Below, piece by piece: positions 1 through 11,837 of a DNA stretch of 64,000 bases (positions within the stretch are counted from its first letter, which is position 1; each line of letters begins with the position of its first letter). This DNA is from Ziziphus jujuba (lineage: Eukaryota > Streptophyta > Magnoliopsida > Rosales > Rhamnaceae). The stretch is from NCBI RefSeq assembly GCF_031755915.1, contig NC_083386.1, positions 11,532,001 to 11,596,000 on the forward strand, written 5' to 3'. A program made the position numbers and the translations under genes. The notes beneath the pieces were generated by a model, which was not told the DNA's origin, did not search any database, and saw nothing but the letters and a program-made list of their open reading frames with translations.

Positions 1-1460
1 ATGCATTATTTACATATTAAAATCTCAACATTTAAATCAACAATAGATTTAGTAAATATTAAACCATAATCTCATAAAATTAATCTCTTCCACAACAATT
101 CAATTTCATAAATAATTAAATAATTAAACACACACACACACATATATATATATATAAATATATATCCTAGTAATTTAATATAATTAATTGCTCAACCTAC
201 AAATCAATTCACACTAAATATGGTTCAAACCACATTTATTCAATTAAGCATAATTTGACATCTACAATATAAATAATAATTATTTAAATATTAAATAGAC
301 ATTTTTTAGACTACCTATTAAAATAATAATATTTTATTCAAAAACGGCATATTTCAAAATACTCTACCATAATTTGCAAATGAGATACCAATAAAAAGCT
401 AAAGAGGTGAGAATTCTGTTGGGCTCAAATCGACCGGCGGTGATAGGAAAATGGACGAAAAGTTTCGGTCAAAGTTCAACATCTCATATCTCTCAAACAA
501 CAAGGAATTGAGCTGAATGGACCTCAAAATTGAGCTCAAAGGGTCAGAAAATATTAGAGAGGAGTATCAATATGGCCGGGTGATGATTGGATCGCTGAAA
601 AAACCAAATTTACTGTTGCCGATGACGGAGGCCCGATCTAGGTGAGTCACCGGCCGACTGGCTGCCAAATTTAGTGGTCGAGCTCACTGGCGACTGGGAT
701 TCACCGGTGCCGGTGCATGTCTCTTATTGGTGGTTGGAAAAATTTAAATAGGTAGTGACAGAGAGGTTCGGCGAAGGGGAAGGAAGGAGAGGAAGAAGGA
801 AGAAGAAGAAGAAGAAGAAGAAGAAGAAGAAAATAGGAGGGGCCCCCGTGGTGTTTTTCCATGTGGGGAAAGAAAAAAAAATAAAGAAAAAGAGAAAAAG
901 AAGAATAAAAAATAAATAAATAAATAATATTAAAATAATAAAATTTTATCATAATAATATAATATATAAAATAATAACAAAAATAATATAATATAACATT
1001 TACTTGTGGCTGACAGGTGGCAGTTTCTCATTGTGACACACGGTACCATTAACTAAGTTACATGTGGTATACACTGTTCACATGTTTAAAAATAATATTA
1101 AAATAATATGGTATTTGAAAAACTTTGCAGATCCATAACTTTAAAACCACATGTTCGAATCGGACGCGTTGCTAGTTTACAAACTTGTATCGGCGAGTAA
1201 TTCACAACCATGTATGAGTCAAAACTCAATTTCACAAAAATAAAAAGTCAACTCGGGCACCCTCAGACAGTTCGGACATCAACTTGTTTTGCTCATAACT
1301 TTCAAACCGTAGCTCCGTTTTTTATGTGCTACTAGTCTACGGACTCGTGTCGATGCGTACTTCATAATGGTACCTCGATCAACTTAGAATTCTTGCTGAG
1401 TCAAAAAGTTAAAGTTTGATCCTTCTCGGTCAACGATATACTTCTGGACGAGGTGTTGCA
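1..1460 (-). mobile_element. R1-family giant LTR, 5' part (truncated by window start)
   Basis: Read on the minus strand this begins near 1460 with a TGCAACACCTCGTCC tip, a degraded form of the R1 LTR start TGTAACACCCCGTCC seen at 4649. It then follows the same path: runs of 'GTTGACC', then a block with 'AGCTACGGTTTGAAAGTTA' (about 1295-1325) and a GC-richer part near 420-720. Other copies here are at 4649, 7731, 35738, 51753, 58425 and 62167. It abuts a copia pol fragment at 1461, so it either inserted into it or was joined by deletion. The short reading frames in it are LTR sequence, not genes. Confidence 0.7.
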
Positions 1461-1885
1461 TTAAGTCTTTGAAGGCATGTGCCAAAGATTTATCATGGCC
1501 TCGGCACTTGAGGTTTGGACACCTTAATTTTGGAGGATTGAGTGGCTATCCAAGAGACAAATGATAAAAGGATTATCACCAATAAATCACCCAAATTTAT
1601 TGTGTGAAGGATGTTTAGTTGGGAAGCACTTTCTGAAAAGCTTTCGAAAGTAAGTAAAAGGGCCATTTATCAAAAAAACAAAAAAATAAAAAATAAAAAA
1701 GAAAGGTACAATAGCCAAAAAGCCACTGGAGCACATTCATATGGACGTGTGTGTTCCAATCAATCCAAGTTCTTTCGATAAGAACTAATATTTTCCCCTA
1801 TTTATTCATGATTTTAGTAGAAAAACAAGGATTTATTTTTTTTTTTAAAGAAAAATCAAAGATGACAAAGTTTTTTAACAAATAT
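1461..1885 (+). pseudogene. Ty1/copia pol fragment (GAG-pre-integrase and integrase N-terminus)
   Basis: Conceptual translation across frames gives the GAG-pre-integrase signature RHLRFGHLNFGGL (about 1500-1545), then a zinc-binding segment with CEGCLVGKH (about 1600-1635), and an integrase-like stretch ending HDFSRKTRIYF (about 1805-1840). The order matches copia pol. A poly-A-rich insertion splits the segment at about 1670-1705, and there are in-frame stops, so it is dead. The 5' side is cut off by the R1 LTR at 1460. No LTRs of its own are visible. The element's lineage cannot be told from so short a piece. Confidence 0.75.
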
Positions 1886-3110
1886 CTAAGCCTTCTAATT
1901 TATCTAATATAACAGTTTAGATTAGCTTGTTTAAAAACTTTTGAATTTCTCTACTTGTTACCCAATTAATTTACTACACTGAAAACATATTTCTCTCCCT
2001 CCTAATTAAGTCCCTAAATATTCGATTTTCAAATTAATAATCTAGACTAGTAATGAAAATATCGATAAAATTACAGAAATTTTAAATATTTAATTTAGCA
2101 TACAGATTTTTTGATATGAGATAATTAATATAGTAAACTGATCTAAAAAATGCAATAATTAAAAATATAATGATAATAAAATAGTTCATAAATATTAAAA
2201 ATTATTGTAAGTAAAGAAAACACAGTGAAAATTTAACACTAAAATAATACTAAAATATATGAAATTCTCAAATATAATACATAATACATCATTAATATCA
2301 GAAAGAACTCCTTGATGTTTCAAATTGATGATTATATCCAGATGTTTCATGAGTATAATAATAGGCATTTCAACTTATCATATTAGAGACTTTTTCCATG
2401 TAATTGTGGATATGTCAACCGTATCTTTTTCTATCAATTCCAACCAACTGTCCAAGTCAAGGATAATGTGGATTTACCCAAGGTGGTTTTACTTAAGTTC
2501 AATCCACTCCCGTGAAAAACTTTAGAATTGGTTTGTGTTATGGAATTGGATTCAATTGAACTGGACTATTAAAAATTTTGTTCAATCACATTGAACTAAA
2601 TTTAAAATATTTTAATTTAATTGGTCTAAATTTAAAATAATTCAAGCCAATTCAACCTAGACATACAACATAAACAGTCCCTCAGAGCAAATTTAAGAAA
2701 ATATTTTGTTGGTATTTTTCTTCCACCTGAAGGTTTGACTTTTAACTCTTTATTTTTTTTTAATAGAGGGAAATGAATTGGGAAGAGTAGAAGAGAATTA
2801 ATGGGCCGAGTAGAGACTAATCCAAGTGATAAAGGGGCCCGTCATACAAGCCCAAAAATAGAAAATAAAGAAAAAATATATATAATTATAAAATTAAAAA
2901 AATCACAAACAATCCAATTCATCTCCATTTTCCTTAATAGGAAAATCTTGTCCACCCAAATCTAGGACCAAATTAAAAAACTTAAAGCTGACAAAACCCT
3001 AAAACCCAAAAATTTATAACTATTTTACTTATTTTATTTTATTTTATTTTTACAAAATAATAAATTTGGGTATCTACTTGAGCCCGATCTCCAAAGAAAA
3101 GAACCTGAAA
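1886..3110. other. AT-rich intergenic stretch, no gene seen
   Basis: Long A/T runs and stop-dense frames in all readings. A 66-codon frame at 2325-2525 has no recognisable domain and an ordinary AT-rich composition. Nothing else can be supported. Confidence 0.6.
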
Positions 3111-3179
3111 TGTATTTCATCCACTTTCACTCCCTAAAAAAAAATTAAATAGATAAAAATGGAGGAGCAATCGTTGCAT

Positions 3180-3202
3180 ATCTCTCTCTCTCTCTCTCTC
3201 TA
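3180..3202. repeat. (CT)n microsatellite in putative 5' leader
   Basis: About ten uninterrupted CT units immediately upstream of the ATG at 3217. It could be a pyrimidine-rich leader or simply a microsatellite. Confidence 0.9.
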
Positions 3203-3216
3203 AAAGCTTAATAGCC

Positions 3217-3393
3217 ATGGCAGAAACTTCATCTTCTCCGACAACAACCCTAGAAACTAGTCTTCCCCAGCAACAAGAACAAAATAACTCCACTTCCCAA
3301 TCCAATCAAACCGATCCTCTTCCCACTTCCATGCAAACACCAGCACCACCAAAATCCCAAATTTCCACCGAAAGAGATAAGAAAGAGATATAG
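3217..3393 (+). CDS. 58-residue ORF, possible first exon or N-terminal gene fragment
   Basis: The start sits in a strong plant context (AATAGCCATGGC) just after a CT microsatellite (3181-3201), a layout common in plant 5' untranslated leaders. The product starts MAETSSSPTTTLET and is rich in Ser, Thr, Pro and Gln, like the disordered N-terminus of many nuclear proteins, and ends KKEI before TAG. A short upstream ORF (3159-3203) lies out of frame in the same leader. No domain is recognisable and no downstream exon was found. After the stop come repeated 'GATTTCCAT' motifs to about 3500. It may be a captured first exon, a gene relic, or chance. The composition is more coding-like than its surroundings. 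Confidence 0.35.
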   Translation: MAETSSSPTTTLETSLPQQQEQNNSTSQSNQTDPLPTSMQTPAPPKSQISTERDKKEI

Positions 3394-4130
3394 CCGAGAT
3401 TTCCATCGGATTTCCACTAACAACCGACATTTCCATTGGGTTTCCCCACTTATCCATCAAAAATTTGAGATTTCCATCAATTTCGAATGATACCGACGAT
3501 ATTTTGGGGCAACGATGATATTTCTCCGACACCACAGACATATGTTTCTTACCCTCTCTGTTGGTGTTGCCGTTCATCGAAGCCCAATATTGTCGCTGAA
3601 ATTTTGATGTTCTCAACAACTTTTTTCTTCCTTGATCTAGGCAACCAAGGTATTTAGGAAATTAAAATCTATAAAGTCATGAAGATTTTAATATATATAT
3701 ATATATATGAAGCCTTTTGTTTTTTTTTATTGGTTGAGGAAAGCAAACAAACAAAATAAAAGGAAATTATAACAAAAGCATCGTATCTTTGTATCAAAAT
3801 GAAAAAGTGCAATGACTTTAAGAGATGTATGTGTTTTACAATGTATTTATGCCATTGTTGGCTACAATTCGGAAAGAAATATATAGGTCAAATAGTATAT
3901 TTATATTAAAAAAGAAAAAAAGAAAAATGTAAGTCAAAGTTAAAGAGAGAGAATATGATTGGAGTTAATTAAAAGAGAGAAAAGAATGTTTCTACGGTGG
4001 AAAAATAGGTTAAATATAAAATAGTGAGATTTAAGGGTAAATAGGCTAATATAAATGGTTAGATTAGATAAATTACAAGGTTTAGATTATTTGTCAAAAA
4101 ATTTTGTATGAGAAACGTTCCCTTATATAC
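3394..4130. other. Non-coding stretch with short TTTCCAT repeats
   Basis: From 3395 to about 3500 the motif 'GATTTCCAT' and variants recur. After that the DNA is AT-rich with a TA tract near 3690-3708. No gene or transposon end is recognised. The triplicated block begins near 4130, where similarity to 29750 onward starts. Confidence 0.5.
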
Positions 4131-4618
4131 ACATACACTACTAATTTTTTTAATTTTTGATTTTTTTTAATTTTATTTTTAGCAGTTTGAATCACATGCT
4201 AATAGTGTAATTAGGTTTTCTTATGCACAATATATTTTGATTTGATTTTAGGAGAAAAATTAATTAGGTGCTAACTACAAAATATCTAGATTTCTAGTGA
4301 TGCATCACAATGCCAAACATATGCTTTACTGGCAAACATTGTAATTGAAAAGGCATAGGTTGAGGCTAAGGCATTGAAAATTGAGTTCGACAACACTCAA
4401 AGTAGGGCTAAAAAGGCCAAAATTACCAAAGCCTAATGCCAAAAGAACGAGTTTGGTAGCAAAGCTACTAACTATAGAAAAGGCATAGCCCGAGGCCAAA
4501 GAACTCAAGCGATTGAGTTGGACAGCACCTAAAAGAGAGTTTAAAAGGCCAAAACTGCTAAAAATAAAGATGAGAAGACAATATCACAGTTGAAGGAGTT
4601 TACTTTAGACTTGAAAGC
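4131..4618 (+). pseudogene. Coiled-coil protein gene fragment, block A copy
   Basis: Sequence from about 4140 matches 29750-30230 (block B) and the minus strand of 61948-62166 (block C). The coding-like part (about 4330-4615) encodes heptad-like Lys/Glu/Ala-rich sequence such as EAKALKIEFDNTQSRAKKA, but has several in-frame stops. The upstream 4140-4320 looks like an intron shared with B. The family is unknown to me; long charged coiled coils of this sort occur in host proteins and in plant retroelement gag-like proteins. It is cut at 4618 by Cassandra cluster A and resumes at 11833. Confidence 0.6.
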
Positions 4619-4648
4619 TATGATGATCAGTGTGGGCAGGTGCAAGAG

Positions 4649-7600
4649 TGTAACACCCCGTCCCGAAATACACCGAAAATTTCTCAAATTTGACCAAGTT
4701 TGACCGTTGTTGACCAAGAAGGGGTCAAATGTTGACTTTTTGCTACCAGTGGAATTTCACATTGACTGAGGTACCGTTAAAAAGTACACATTGTCACGAG
4801 TCCATATACTAGTAGCACGTTGAAAACGGAGCTACGGTTTGAAAGTTATGAGCAATACAAGTTGAGGTCCAAATTGTCCAAGGGGTGCCCGAGTTGACTT
4901 TTTGTTCATGAAAAGTTGAGCTTTGACTCATGCATGGTTGTGAAGTACTCATCGATACGAGTTTATAGACTAGCGGCACATCCAATTTGGACATCTGGTT
5001 AAAAAGTTATGAACATGCAAAGTTTTCCGAATACCGTAATATTTTAATATATTTTGACTTGAGTGAACAGTGTTTGCCACGTGTTGTATTTTCAGCCAAT
5101 CCCATGAGTGAACAGTGTCACCCATGGGTGGCTTTTATTTTGGTAAAACACATGAGCCGGGGGAGGAGAGAGAAGGAGGAGAGAGAGAGAGAGAGAGCTA
5201 GAGAGAAACCCAACCGGCCAACTGCCGTTCACCCATTTTCGGCCACCAGAACAGTACACATGCCACCCCACCTTGACACCCATCTGAAAACCGGCTGGCC
5301 AGCCAAAAATCACGGCCAACTGACCGCTGACGCATTCGGATCGGGACTTTTTCCGGCGGCGGGGCCAATTACTTCAAACCCAGATTTCTCTCTATTCTGA
5401 CATCCGTTTGCCTCACCGCTGGTCCTGTTGAGTCACCCATTCCCCGATCTACCTTCCCACCAAAAATCACGGCCAGTGGCCACCAGACGTGCCGCCGGCG
5501 GGGGTGGATTCTGGTGACCACGGCAGCTCGACGGGAAATCAACTTTCCGGCTAGTTTCCAGTTGCACCGCCCATCCTTTCCCACTAATTTCAACCCTCTG
5601 AACCCAAATTCGATGTCCACTTTCCTCAATTCTTAATGGATTGTGAGAATCGAATGCCTAAAATCCGTGAGCTTTCCAGCGAGATTCCGGCTACCTCGGG
5701 TCCGATCTCCGGGAGAAGTACATGTGAGCCGTAGAATTGATCCTATTGAGGATCTTGGTTGGATTGCGTGCTCGAGGTGAGTGACCCACCTTCAAAAATA
5801 TTTTCGAGTGTTAAATTATATTTATTTTATGATAATTAAATGTTTTGATTTAATATTTATGTGTTAAATATTTAGCAAAATTATATTTGAAATTTTGATA
5901 GCACAATTTGAATAAATTGAAATGTATATGTGCATTAAATCATATATGATTTTGGACAAATTATGGAAATTTAGATTTTGTGGAAATTTGATATTTAAAG
6001 GAATTGTGATTTTAATATTAATTGATTTATTGTGGAATTGATTTGTGAGTTTATTTTGATTAATAAAAATGCATTTATATGGATTTATGTATTTTGGAAA
6101 TTTTATGGGATTTTAATGAAATTATGCCTATCTTGAATTTTAAGGATTTAAGGATACTATTTTAAAAATTATGCTTACGCATTTGAATATTGTGGATTGG
6201 AAGATTGATGCATTTGAAAGTTGATGGATTTGAAATTGATGGAAATTGTGTGATGGATTTATGATGATGATTTATAAAGGAGTTGTGAAAAATTTACGGG
6301 TTTAATTGGATGAAATAAACCAAGTAGTATTTATGAGATTTTGAGATTTGAAAATAAATATATTGATTTTATGATTTTTAGATGCACCATACACGTACTG
6401 GTGTTCTTCATACATGGATATGATTAGCGTGTAGGTGGATGTGATGAGTGCGCAGGTAGGTGTGAGTAGCGCATAGGTGATTATGGGATTGTCCTGTGGT
6501 TGCCATCGGATGAGGGTAGGTCGCCCTTCCATGGCCAGGACACCTATTTGCAGCGGCGCAGTGGGATGCCATGCGACCGTATGCCGGTTTCTCTCTTTAA
6601 CCTCCTGTCTGGTGGTACCTTGGGACGCTGGGTACCGTTGGGGCTACTGTTATATAGTGGGTGCATCAAGTGGTTTTCAGAACATGGATTTCAAAATAAA
6701 TATTTTGAAATTATATTTAAATTAAAATGTATTTAATGTTGTTTTTATTATTTATTTCAATTGGAGATTTTAACACAAATGTTATGGAATTTTATTATGT
6801 TTTTAATTACCTATTTATGTTAATTTTTTAACAATGCATTTTATCTTGATTTTACTATTTACATTGATTTGATGATTTTAAAGAGAACCATTTATTTTAA
6901 ATGGAGGTTTTAATTTGATTTAATTATTCCTTTATTTAATTGTTCAATTAATTAATTGATTCTAATTATTTTAACTATTTCCTGAATTGTCTTAATGTAA
7001 GTTTCATTAATATTTTTGTATTATTTGTTTATGACATTATCAATCATTTAGTAATTGTTACAAAATTATTTTTATTCTATTTCTATTTTCTTTTCATTAT
7101 AAATTTTGGATCCTTGATCTATTATACTTTATTTGATATTTAGTTGATTAATTATTCCTTGATTTTTGGGGCCTAAAATATCGGATTTTGTGAAAATGTT
7201 TTAAAAAGGGAACTTTTCCAACGGAGTGAATGGTGAGGGTTTTGAGAGAAAATATTATTTCCAATTAATTATTAATTAATTAATTATTTATTCTTAATTA
7301 CTCAAGTGTACTATAATTATTATTAGTATTATAATTGTATATTAGACTGGGTTATTCACTGAGATGATTAGCATCTCATATTTTTAAATTCCGTTCCCTT
7401 AGGTCCAGGTTAGTGAATTAATTGTCCAGGGGCGAACTCGATGTCTCAGTTCATTGCCGAAAGTCCAAGAAGCATTTCTTTCCTTTTTTCCTCTTCATCT
7501 TGTATTGCTTCTTTATCTGACATTGTATTAATTCCATATTTATTTGTATAATGCTCTGTATACTGTATTGGACACATTTTATTAAATACTGCATTAATTC

Positions 7601-10600
7601 CCTGTTATTATTTTGGAGTGCTGTAAATTTGTGGAATTAAATTGTAGTAATGTGGTAAGTCCAACCTTTAGGGGAGGTTTTGCCGGATTTTTCATTGGAA
7701 GATCAGGTAGGGTTTCCCTGGGATCAGTGTCAGGACCCGTCCAAAATTCCTCCTCTGGAACCCTAGACAAGCCCTGATCCCAGGGAAACCCTACCGGACC
7801 CTCCAACGGGAAATCCGGCAGAGCCTCCCCTAAGGGATTTACTTACCACAAATTACCTGCACTGAAAACACACTCCTATAAACATCCCCTTATTCCTCCC
7901 ACAAACTACAAATTTTTCCACAGATTTCAGCACTTCTCAAAAACAACAACAGTCCAGTGCATAAATAAAACATAAGTATCCCAATAGTATACAGAGCTTT
8001 AAGAAGTGCTAAACAACAGAAATACAACAAGGCTGAAAGAAATAATACACTGAAATGAAAGAGTACAAAGATACTTCTCGAAACACGACAGCAGCGGAAA
8101 ACTCGGTTCGCTCCGGAAGAACGTCTACCACCACTTGCACCTAAAGGAACGGAATTTAAGAGTGTGAGATGCTAATCATCTCCGTGAGTGACCCTAACTA
8201 CTGAACACCTTTAGTGATAATAAAATAATATTAATAGCAATCAAAGAATAGAACAAATACCAACAATTAATAAATAATAGTAATAACTGTTGGAAAATAA
8301 TAATTTCCCTCAAAACTCTCACCAATCGCTCCGTTTGAAATGTTCCCTTTTTAAAACCTTTTCGCAAAACCCAGTGTGCATACCTCCCGAAAACCAAGGG
8401 ATTAAACCATTTGATAAACAATAATTAAATAAATACATACCCCAATATATAATTAAAATGTAATAAATTATAGTAAATAATTTTGAACACCTTTGGGGTT
8501 TAAAACATTAATTGCAATTTACACCGACGCACCACACCATATACCGATGATGCCCTCCGATACCCAGCGTCCCGAGCACCGACTAGCGGGGGGGTTAAAG
8601 AGAGAAACCTGCAACGTTCACTTCGGCGTCCCGACAGTACCGCTGCTAAAACCATCAACCCGGCCAAGGAGGGGGGCGGCTGTGGCCAATAACAAACTTG
8701 CCTGCCCACGGTTCAATGGCAACTCACGGGTGAAGTAATAACCACGCGCTAAACCACATAATAACCGCGCGCTACCACGTGTCCATACACCATACACCAG
8801 AACACCAATACTGTATGAGTGCGTCTAAAAATAAACATTATTAACCAACCGTACCGTTTTTCCAAAAACCACCATGGGAAATACATTAAATTCTCACACT
8901 TACCATCCCACATATTTTTATTCAATAACCCGGTACGAAACATTGATAACCAACAAACCACAATTTTCTCGAAGTACGAGATCCAACCATAAAATACCGC
9001 GGGCCTAATTTATAAAATTTAAACAAATATTTTCATAAAATATTTAACCCAATTATGCCCGGAAAATAAATTTTAAAAACCACGTACAAATACCACCAAA
9101 ATACACCTTGCTCATGCATAATAAATTAAACCACAATATAATTCATAATTAAACCACACCACATGAGCATAATTTAAATATCAATTTAAATACCAATTAA
9201 ACATAATTAATTGCCCAAAATAATTTTTGAAGGTGGGTCACTCACCTTGAGCACGCAAATCAACTAAGATCCTCCTCGGGATCAACTCCACCACTCGTAC
9301 GCGCACCTAAACAACCATAGTGCACCAACCAAAAATATTAATATTTTATTCGGGTAATTCCCAAATGGGTACCCGGGGAGCGAACACCAAACGATATCTA
9401 AGGGTTATGAGTTATATACCGAATCAAAGCTCGCGTGATGAGGATCACGGATTCGGTCTTACTTTCCGGTGATCGGACCCGACGGGGTCGGAATCTCGCC
9501 GGAAGGCTTTTCGAGTTTTGGCTCATCAATTCTCCCAAACCATCGCGAATTGGCGGAAACAGAAGCCGGATTCGGGTTCAGGAGGTCGAACACAGTGAAC
9601 TGGAGCTGGTCGGAAACCTGGGTACTCGCCGGAACAGTACTTTCCGACGAGCCGCCGGGGTCACCGGCAACCGTCACCGGCGGCGGCGCGTGCGGTGGCC
9701 GTTGGTTGTGAAATTTTGCAGACTTGTAGATCGTGAGGAGAACAATCCAACGGGACCAGCGGTGAGCAAAACGGAGGCCGGACGGCGGAGAAATCACCGT
9801 TTGAAGATTTCCGGCCCCTCGCCGGAAAACGCTCCGATCCCGGCGCGTCGGTGGTCCGATGGCTGTGATTTTTGGTGGGTCGGCCGGACTTGAGGAGAGG
9901 ATCAAGGGTGTACGGCGCGTGTGGCCAGAAAATGGACGGAAGTGGGTCGATTTGCAGTGGCCGGCGGTGGAGGGGAAAAACTCGCCGCCGATCTTCGGAT
10001 GTCCGATCCGGGCGCATCCGGCGGCCGATCGCCGTGAAACTTGGAGGTTTTGCCGGAAATGGGGAGGGAAAACTTTCTGGCAGGCGTGTGTATTGTAGAT
10101 CGGCCGGAATAGTTGAAAAATTCCGGCGGCCGGCGGACTCTCTCTCTCTTTCTCTCTCCTCTCTCTCTTTCTCTCTCTTCCCCGAGAATTTTATCAATTA
10201 AAAACCCCTATGTGACACTGTTCATTCCACGTGGACCAATCAGAAGCTGACACATGGCGTTCACTGTTCACCGACTTAAAAACATTAAAATATTACAGTA
10301 TCCGGTAAACTTCAAACGTCCATAACTTTTTAACCGGATGTCCGTTTTGAGCGTGCCGCTAGTCTGTGAACTCGTATCGACGAGCACTTCACAACCATGC
10401 ACGAGTCAAAGCTCATTTCCCCATAAATAAAAAGTCAACTCCGGCACCCCTTGGACAGTTTGGACTGCAACTTGTTTTGCTCATAACTTTCAAACCGTAG
10501 CTCTGTTTTCGACGTGCTACCAGTCTACGAACTCGGGGCATCGTGCACTTCGCCACGGTACCCTGGTTAACTCGAAATTCCCACCGATTTGGGACGGGGT

Positions 10601-10655
10601 GTTACATCAGGGCTTGTTTAGGGTTCCGGTGAGAAATTTTAGACGGGTCCTGACA
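4649..10655 (+). mobile_element. R1-family solo LTR, split by an inverted R1 LTR
   Basis: The LTR starts TGTAACACCCCGTCC at 4649, runs to 7730, and its last 50 bp resume at 10606-10655, ending GGTCCTGACA. A perfect 5 bp TSD AAGAG flanks the whole (4644-4648 and 10656-10660), so it inserted into the Cassandra LTR. Joined length is about 3.13 kb, very long for an LTR. That R1 is an LTR is supported at 35721-35738, where its terminus abuts a tRNA-iMet-type primer-binding site. It has a GC-rich section with a GA tract (about 5150-5700). The ORFs in it (for example 4987-5400) are LTR sequence. No internal domain remains, so a solo LTR is the simplest reading. Confidence 0.7.
7731..10605 (-). mobile_element. 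R1-family solo LTR nested in opposite orientation
   Basis: It begins TGTCAGGACCCGTCC at 7731, the reverse complement of the LTR end, and finishes ...GGGTGTTAC(A) at 10605/10606, the reverse complement of the start. It is flanked by ATCAG on the left (7726-7730) and ATCAG on the right (10606-10610) if the final A is shared. It splits the outer R1 LTR 50 bp before its 3' end, so the pair makes a large imperfect palindrome. The strongly GC-rich tract 9430-10140 carries overlapping open frames on both strands and ends in a CT microsatellite (10138-10180). Confidence 0.72.
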
Positions 10656-11200
10656 AAGAGGCACTGATAGATTATTTGGTATCTAATTCCACATTATCCA
10701 AGTGTGGTATAGGGATGATTCAAATTTAATAATAGTCAATCTCATAATATCAAGATCTTTTGAAAGTGATTGGCTTTAGGATTCTAAAGCACTTCGAAGT
10801 TAAGTGTGCTCATGTGAGCACTCCATATGTGGCTTTTTGTTTAGCGCTTCCTAAAAGGTCACCCATCATTAGACTATTCCTTAAAATCAAATACTCTAAA
10901 AAGGCCTCAGCATTATGAGAGTAACTATCTTTACATTTGAATCATTTACCATTTCACACAGAGATGATATGAGATTTGACACTAAGTAGCCTATTAATAT
11001 CCCATACCAGCTGACATTGATCATCAAAATCCACCACCTTTGTGGCTTAATGTCCTCGCTGACACACTTCCAATCAGTATAATCTTTGATACCATTTGTA
11101 ACACCCCGCCTTCACTGGTGGACATATCACTTTTTGCCAATATTGTCTCCAATTTAGCCACTGCACGTAGTATGGGATTTTTTATTTAGATATTCACAGT

Positions 11201-11270
11201 AGGTCATTTCATCCTTAGACTACTCCCACTTGAGCATGCTTAACTTTGGAGTTCTTTCGAACTCTGAAGC
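11201..11270 (-). promoter_or_regulatory. 5S-rRNA-like internal promoter in Cassandra LTR
   Basis: On the minus strand this resembles the 5S gene's internal control region: GTTCTTTCGAACTC context, 'AAGTTAAGCATGCTCAAG' then 'GGGAGTAGTCTAAGGATG'. Relatives at 10783, 11675, 30965, 60517 and 61355 vary around the same core. It is not a 5S gene, because the rest of 5S is absent. Confidence 0.65.
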
Positions 11271-11674
11271 CAACCATTTTAAAAAGGCATCAGGGTTATG
11301 AGACTGATTATATTTACATTTGAATCATCCTTATTCCACATTAGAGAGATGTGAGATTGGACACCAAGTAGTCTATTAGTGCCTTGCACCATCCTACACT
11401 TGTCTTCAAAATATGCACAGAGAATGATAGGTCTGCCAATGGAGGTGGGGTGTTACAAATGGTATTAAAGCCTGTACCCAGTCGAAAGTGTGCCCGCAAG
11501 AAGGCAAGGCCCCAAGGTGGATTGTGACAACCAGTGTGGGTGGGTGCAAAAGGAACTAGTAGGCTACTTGGTATCCAATCCCACTTCACCTAGGTATGAT
11601 ATAACGAATATTTCAAATATAATAATAGTCACTCTCATAACGCCGAGACTTTTGTAGAGTGGTTGACTTAAATG

Positions 11675-11750
11675 TTTAAAGGAATTCTGAAATTAAATAT
11701 GCTCAGGCGAGAGTAGTTTAAGAATGAGTGATATTCTAAGAAGCTCTAAA
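11675..11750 (+). promoter_or_regulatory. 5S-rRNA-like promoter in Cassandra LTR (+)
   Basis: Contains GGAATTCTGAAATTAAATA, then 'TGCTCAGGCGAGAGTAG' and 'AATGAGTGA', the A-box/C-box-like pattern of Cassandra LTRs. It is in the 3' LTR of cluster A. Confidence 0.65.
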
Positions 11751-11837
11751 TAAAAGAATCTCATACCAAGTGTACAGGAAAAATTAGGTTGGCATGGAAT
11801 AATAGGTCTACCAGTGAAGGTGGAGTGTTACAAAAAC

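Larger units (their letters stand above)
4619..11832 (+). mobile_element. Cassandra-type TRIM cluster A, with internal inversion and nested LTRs
   Basis: Cassandra TRIMs are non-coding LTR elements whose LTR carries a 5S-rRNA-like Pol III promoter. The order is: + LTR 4619-4648 continuing at 10656-10818; inversion junction near 10818; minus LTR to about 11025; minus internal domain with a primer-binding site (GATACCATTT) to 11098; minus LTR 11099-about 11400; second junction; + LTR end to about 11455; internal domain with 'TGGTATTAAAGCC'; + LTR about 11523-11832 ending GTGTTACA. The flanks are AAAGC (4614-4618) and AAAAC (11833-11837), a near-perfect TSD. The same architecture recurs at 60424-61942. 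The two R1 LTRs at 4649-10655 are later insertions. Confidence 0.75.

Noticed and set aside
2325..2525. 66-codon ORF as a gene
   Set aside because: AT-rich, no domain, weak context, and isolated.
9435..10201. Overlapping open frames of 79-178 codons on both strands as genes
   Set aside because: They fall in the GC-rich part of an R1 LTR, overlap each other on both strands and show no domain. GC richness alone keeps stops rare.
10783..11750. 5S rRNA genes
   Set aside because: Only the internal promoter-like core matches. The rest of the 120 bp gene is missing, and the motif sits inside Cassandra LTRs.
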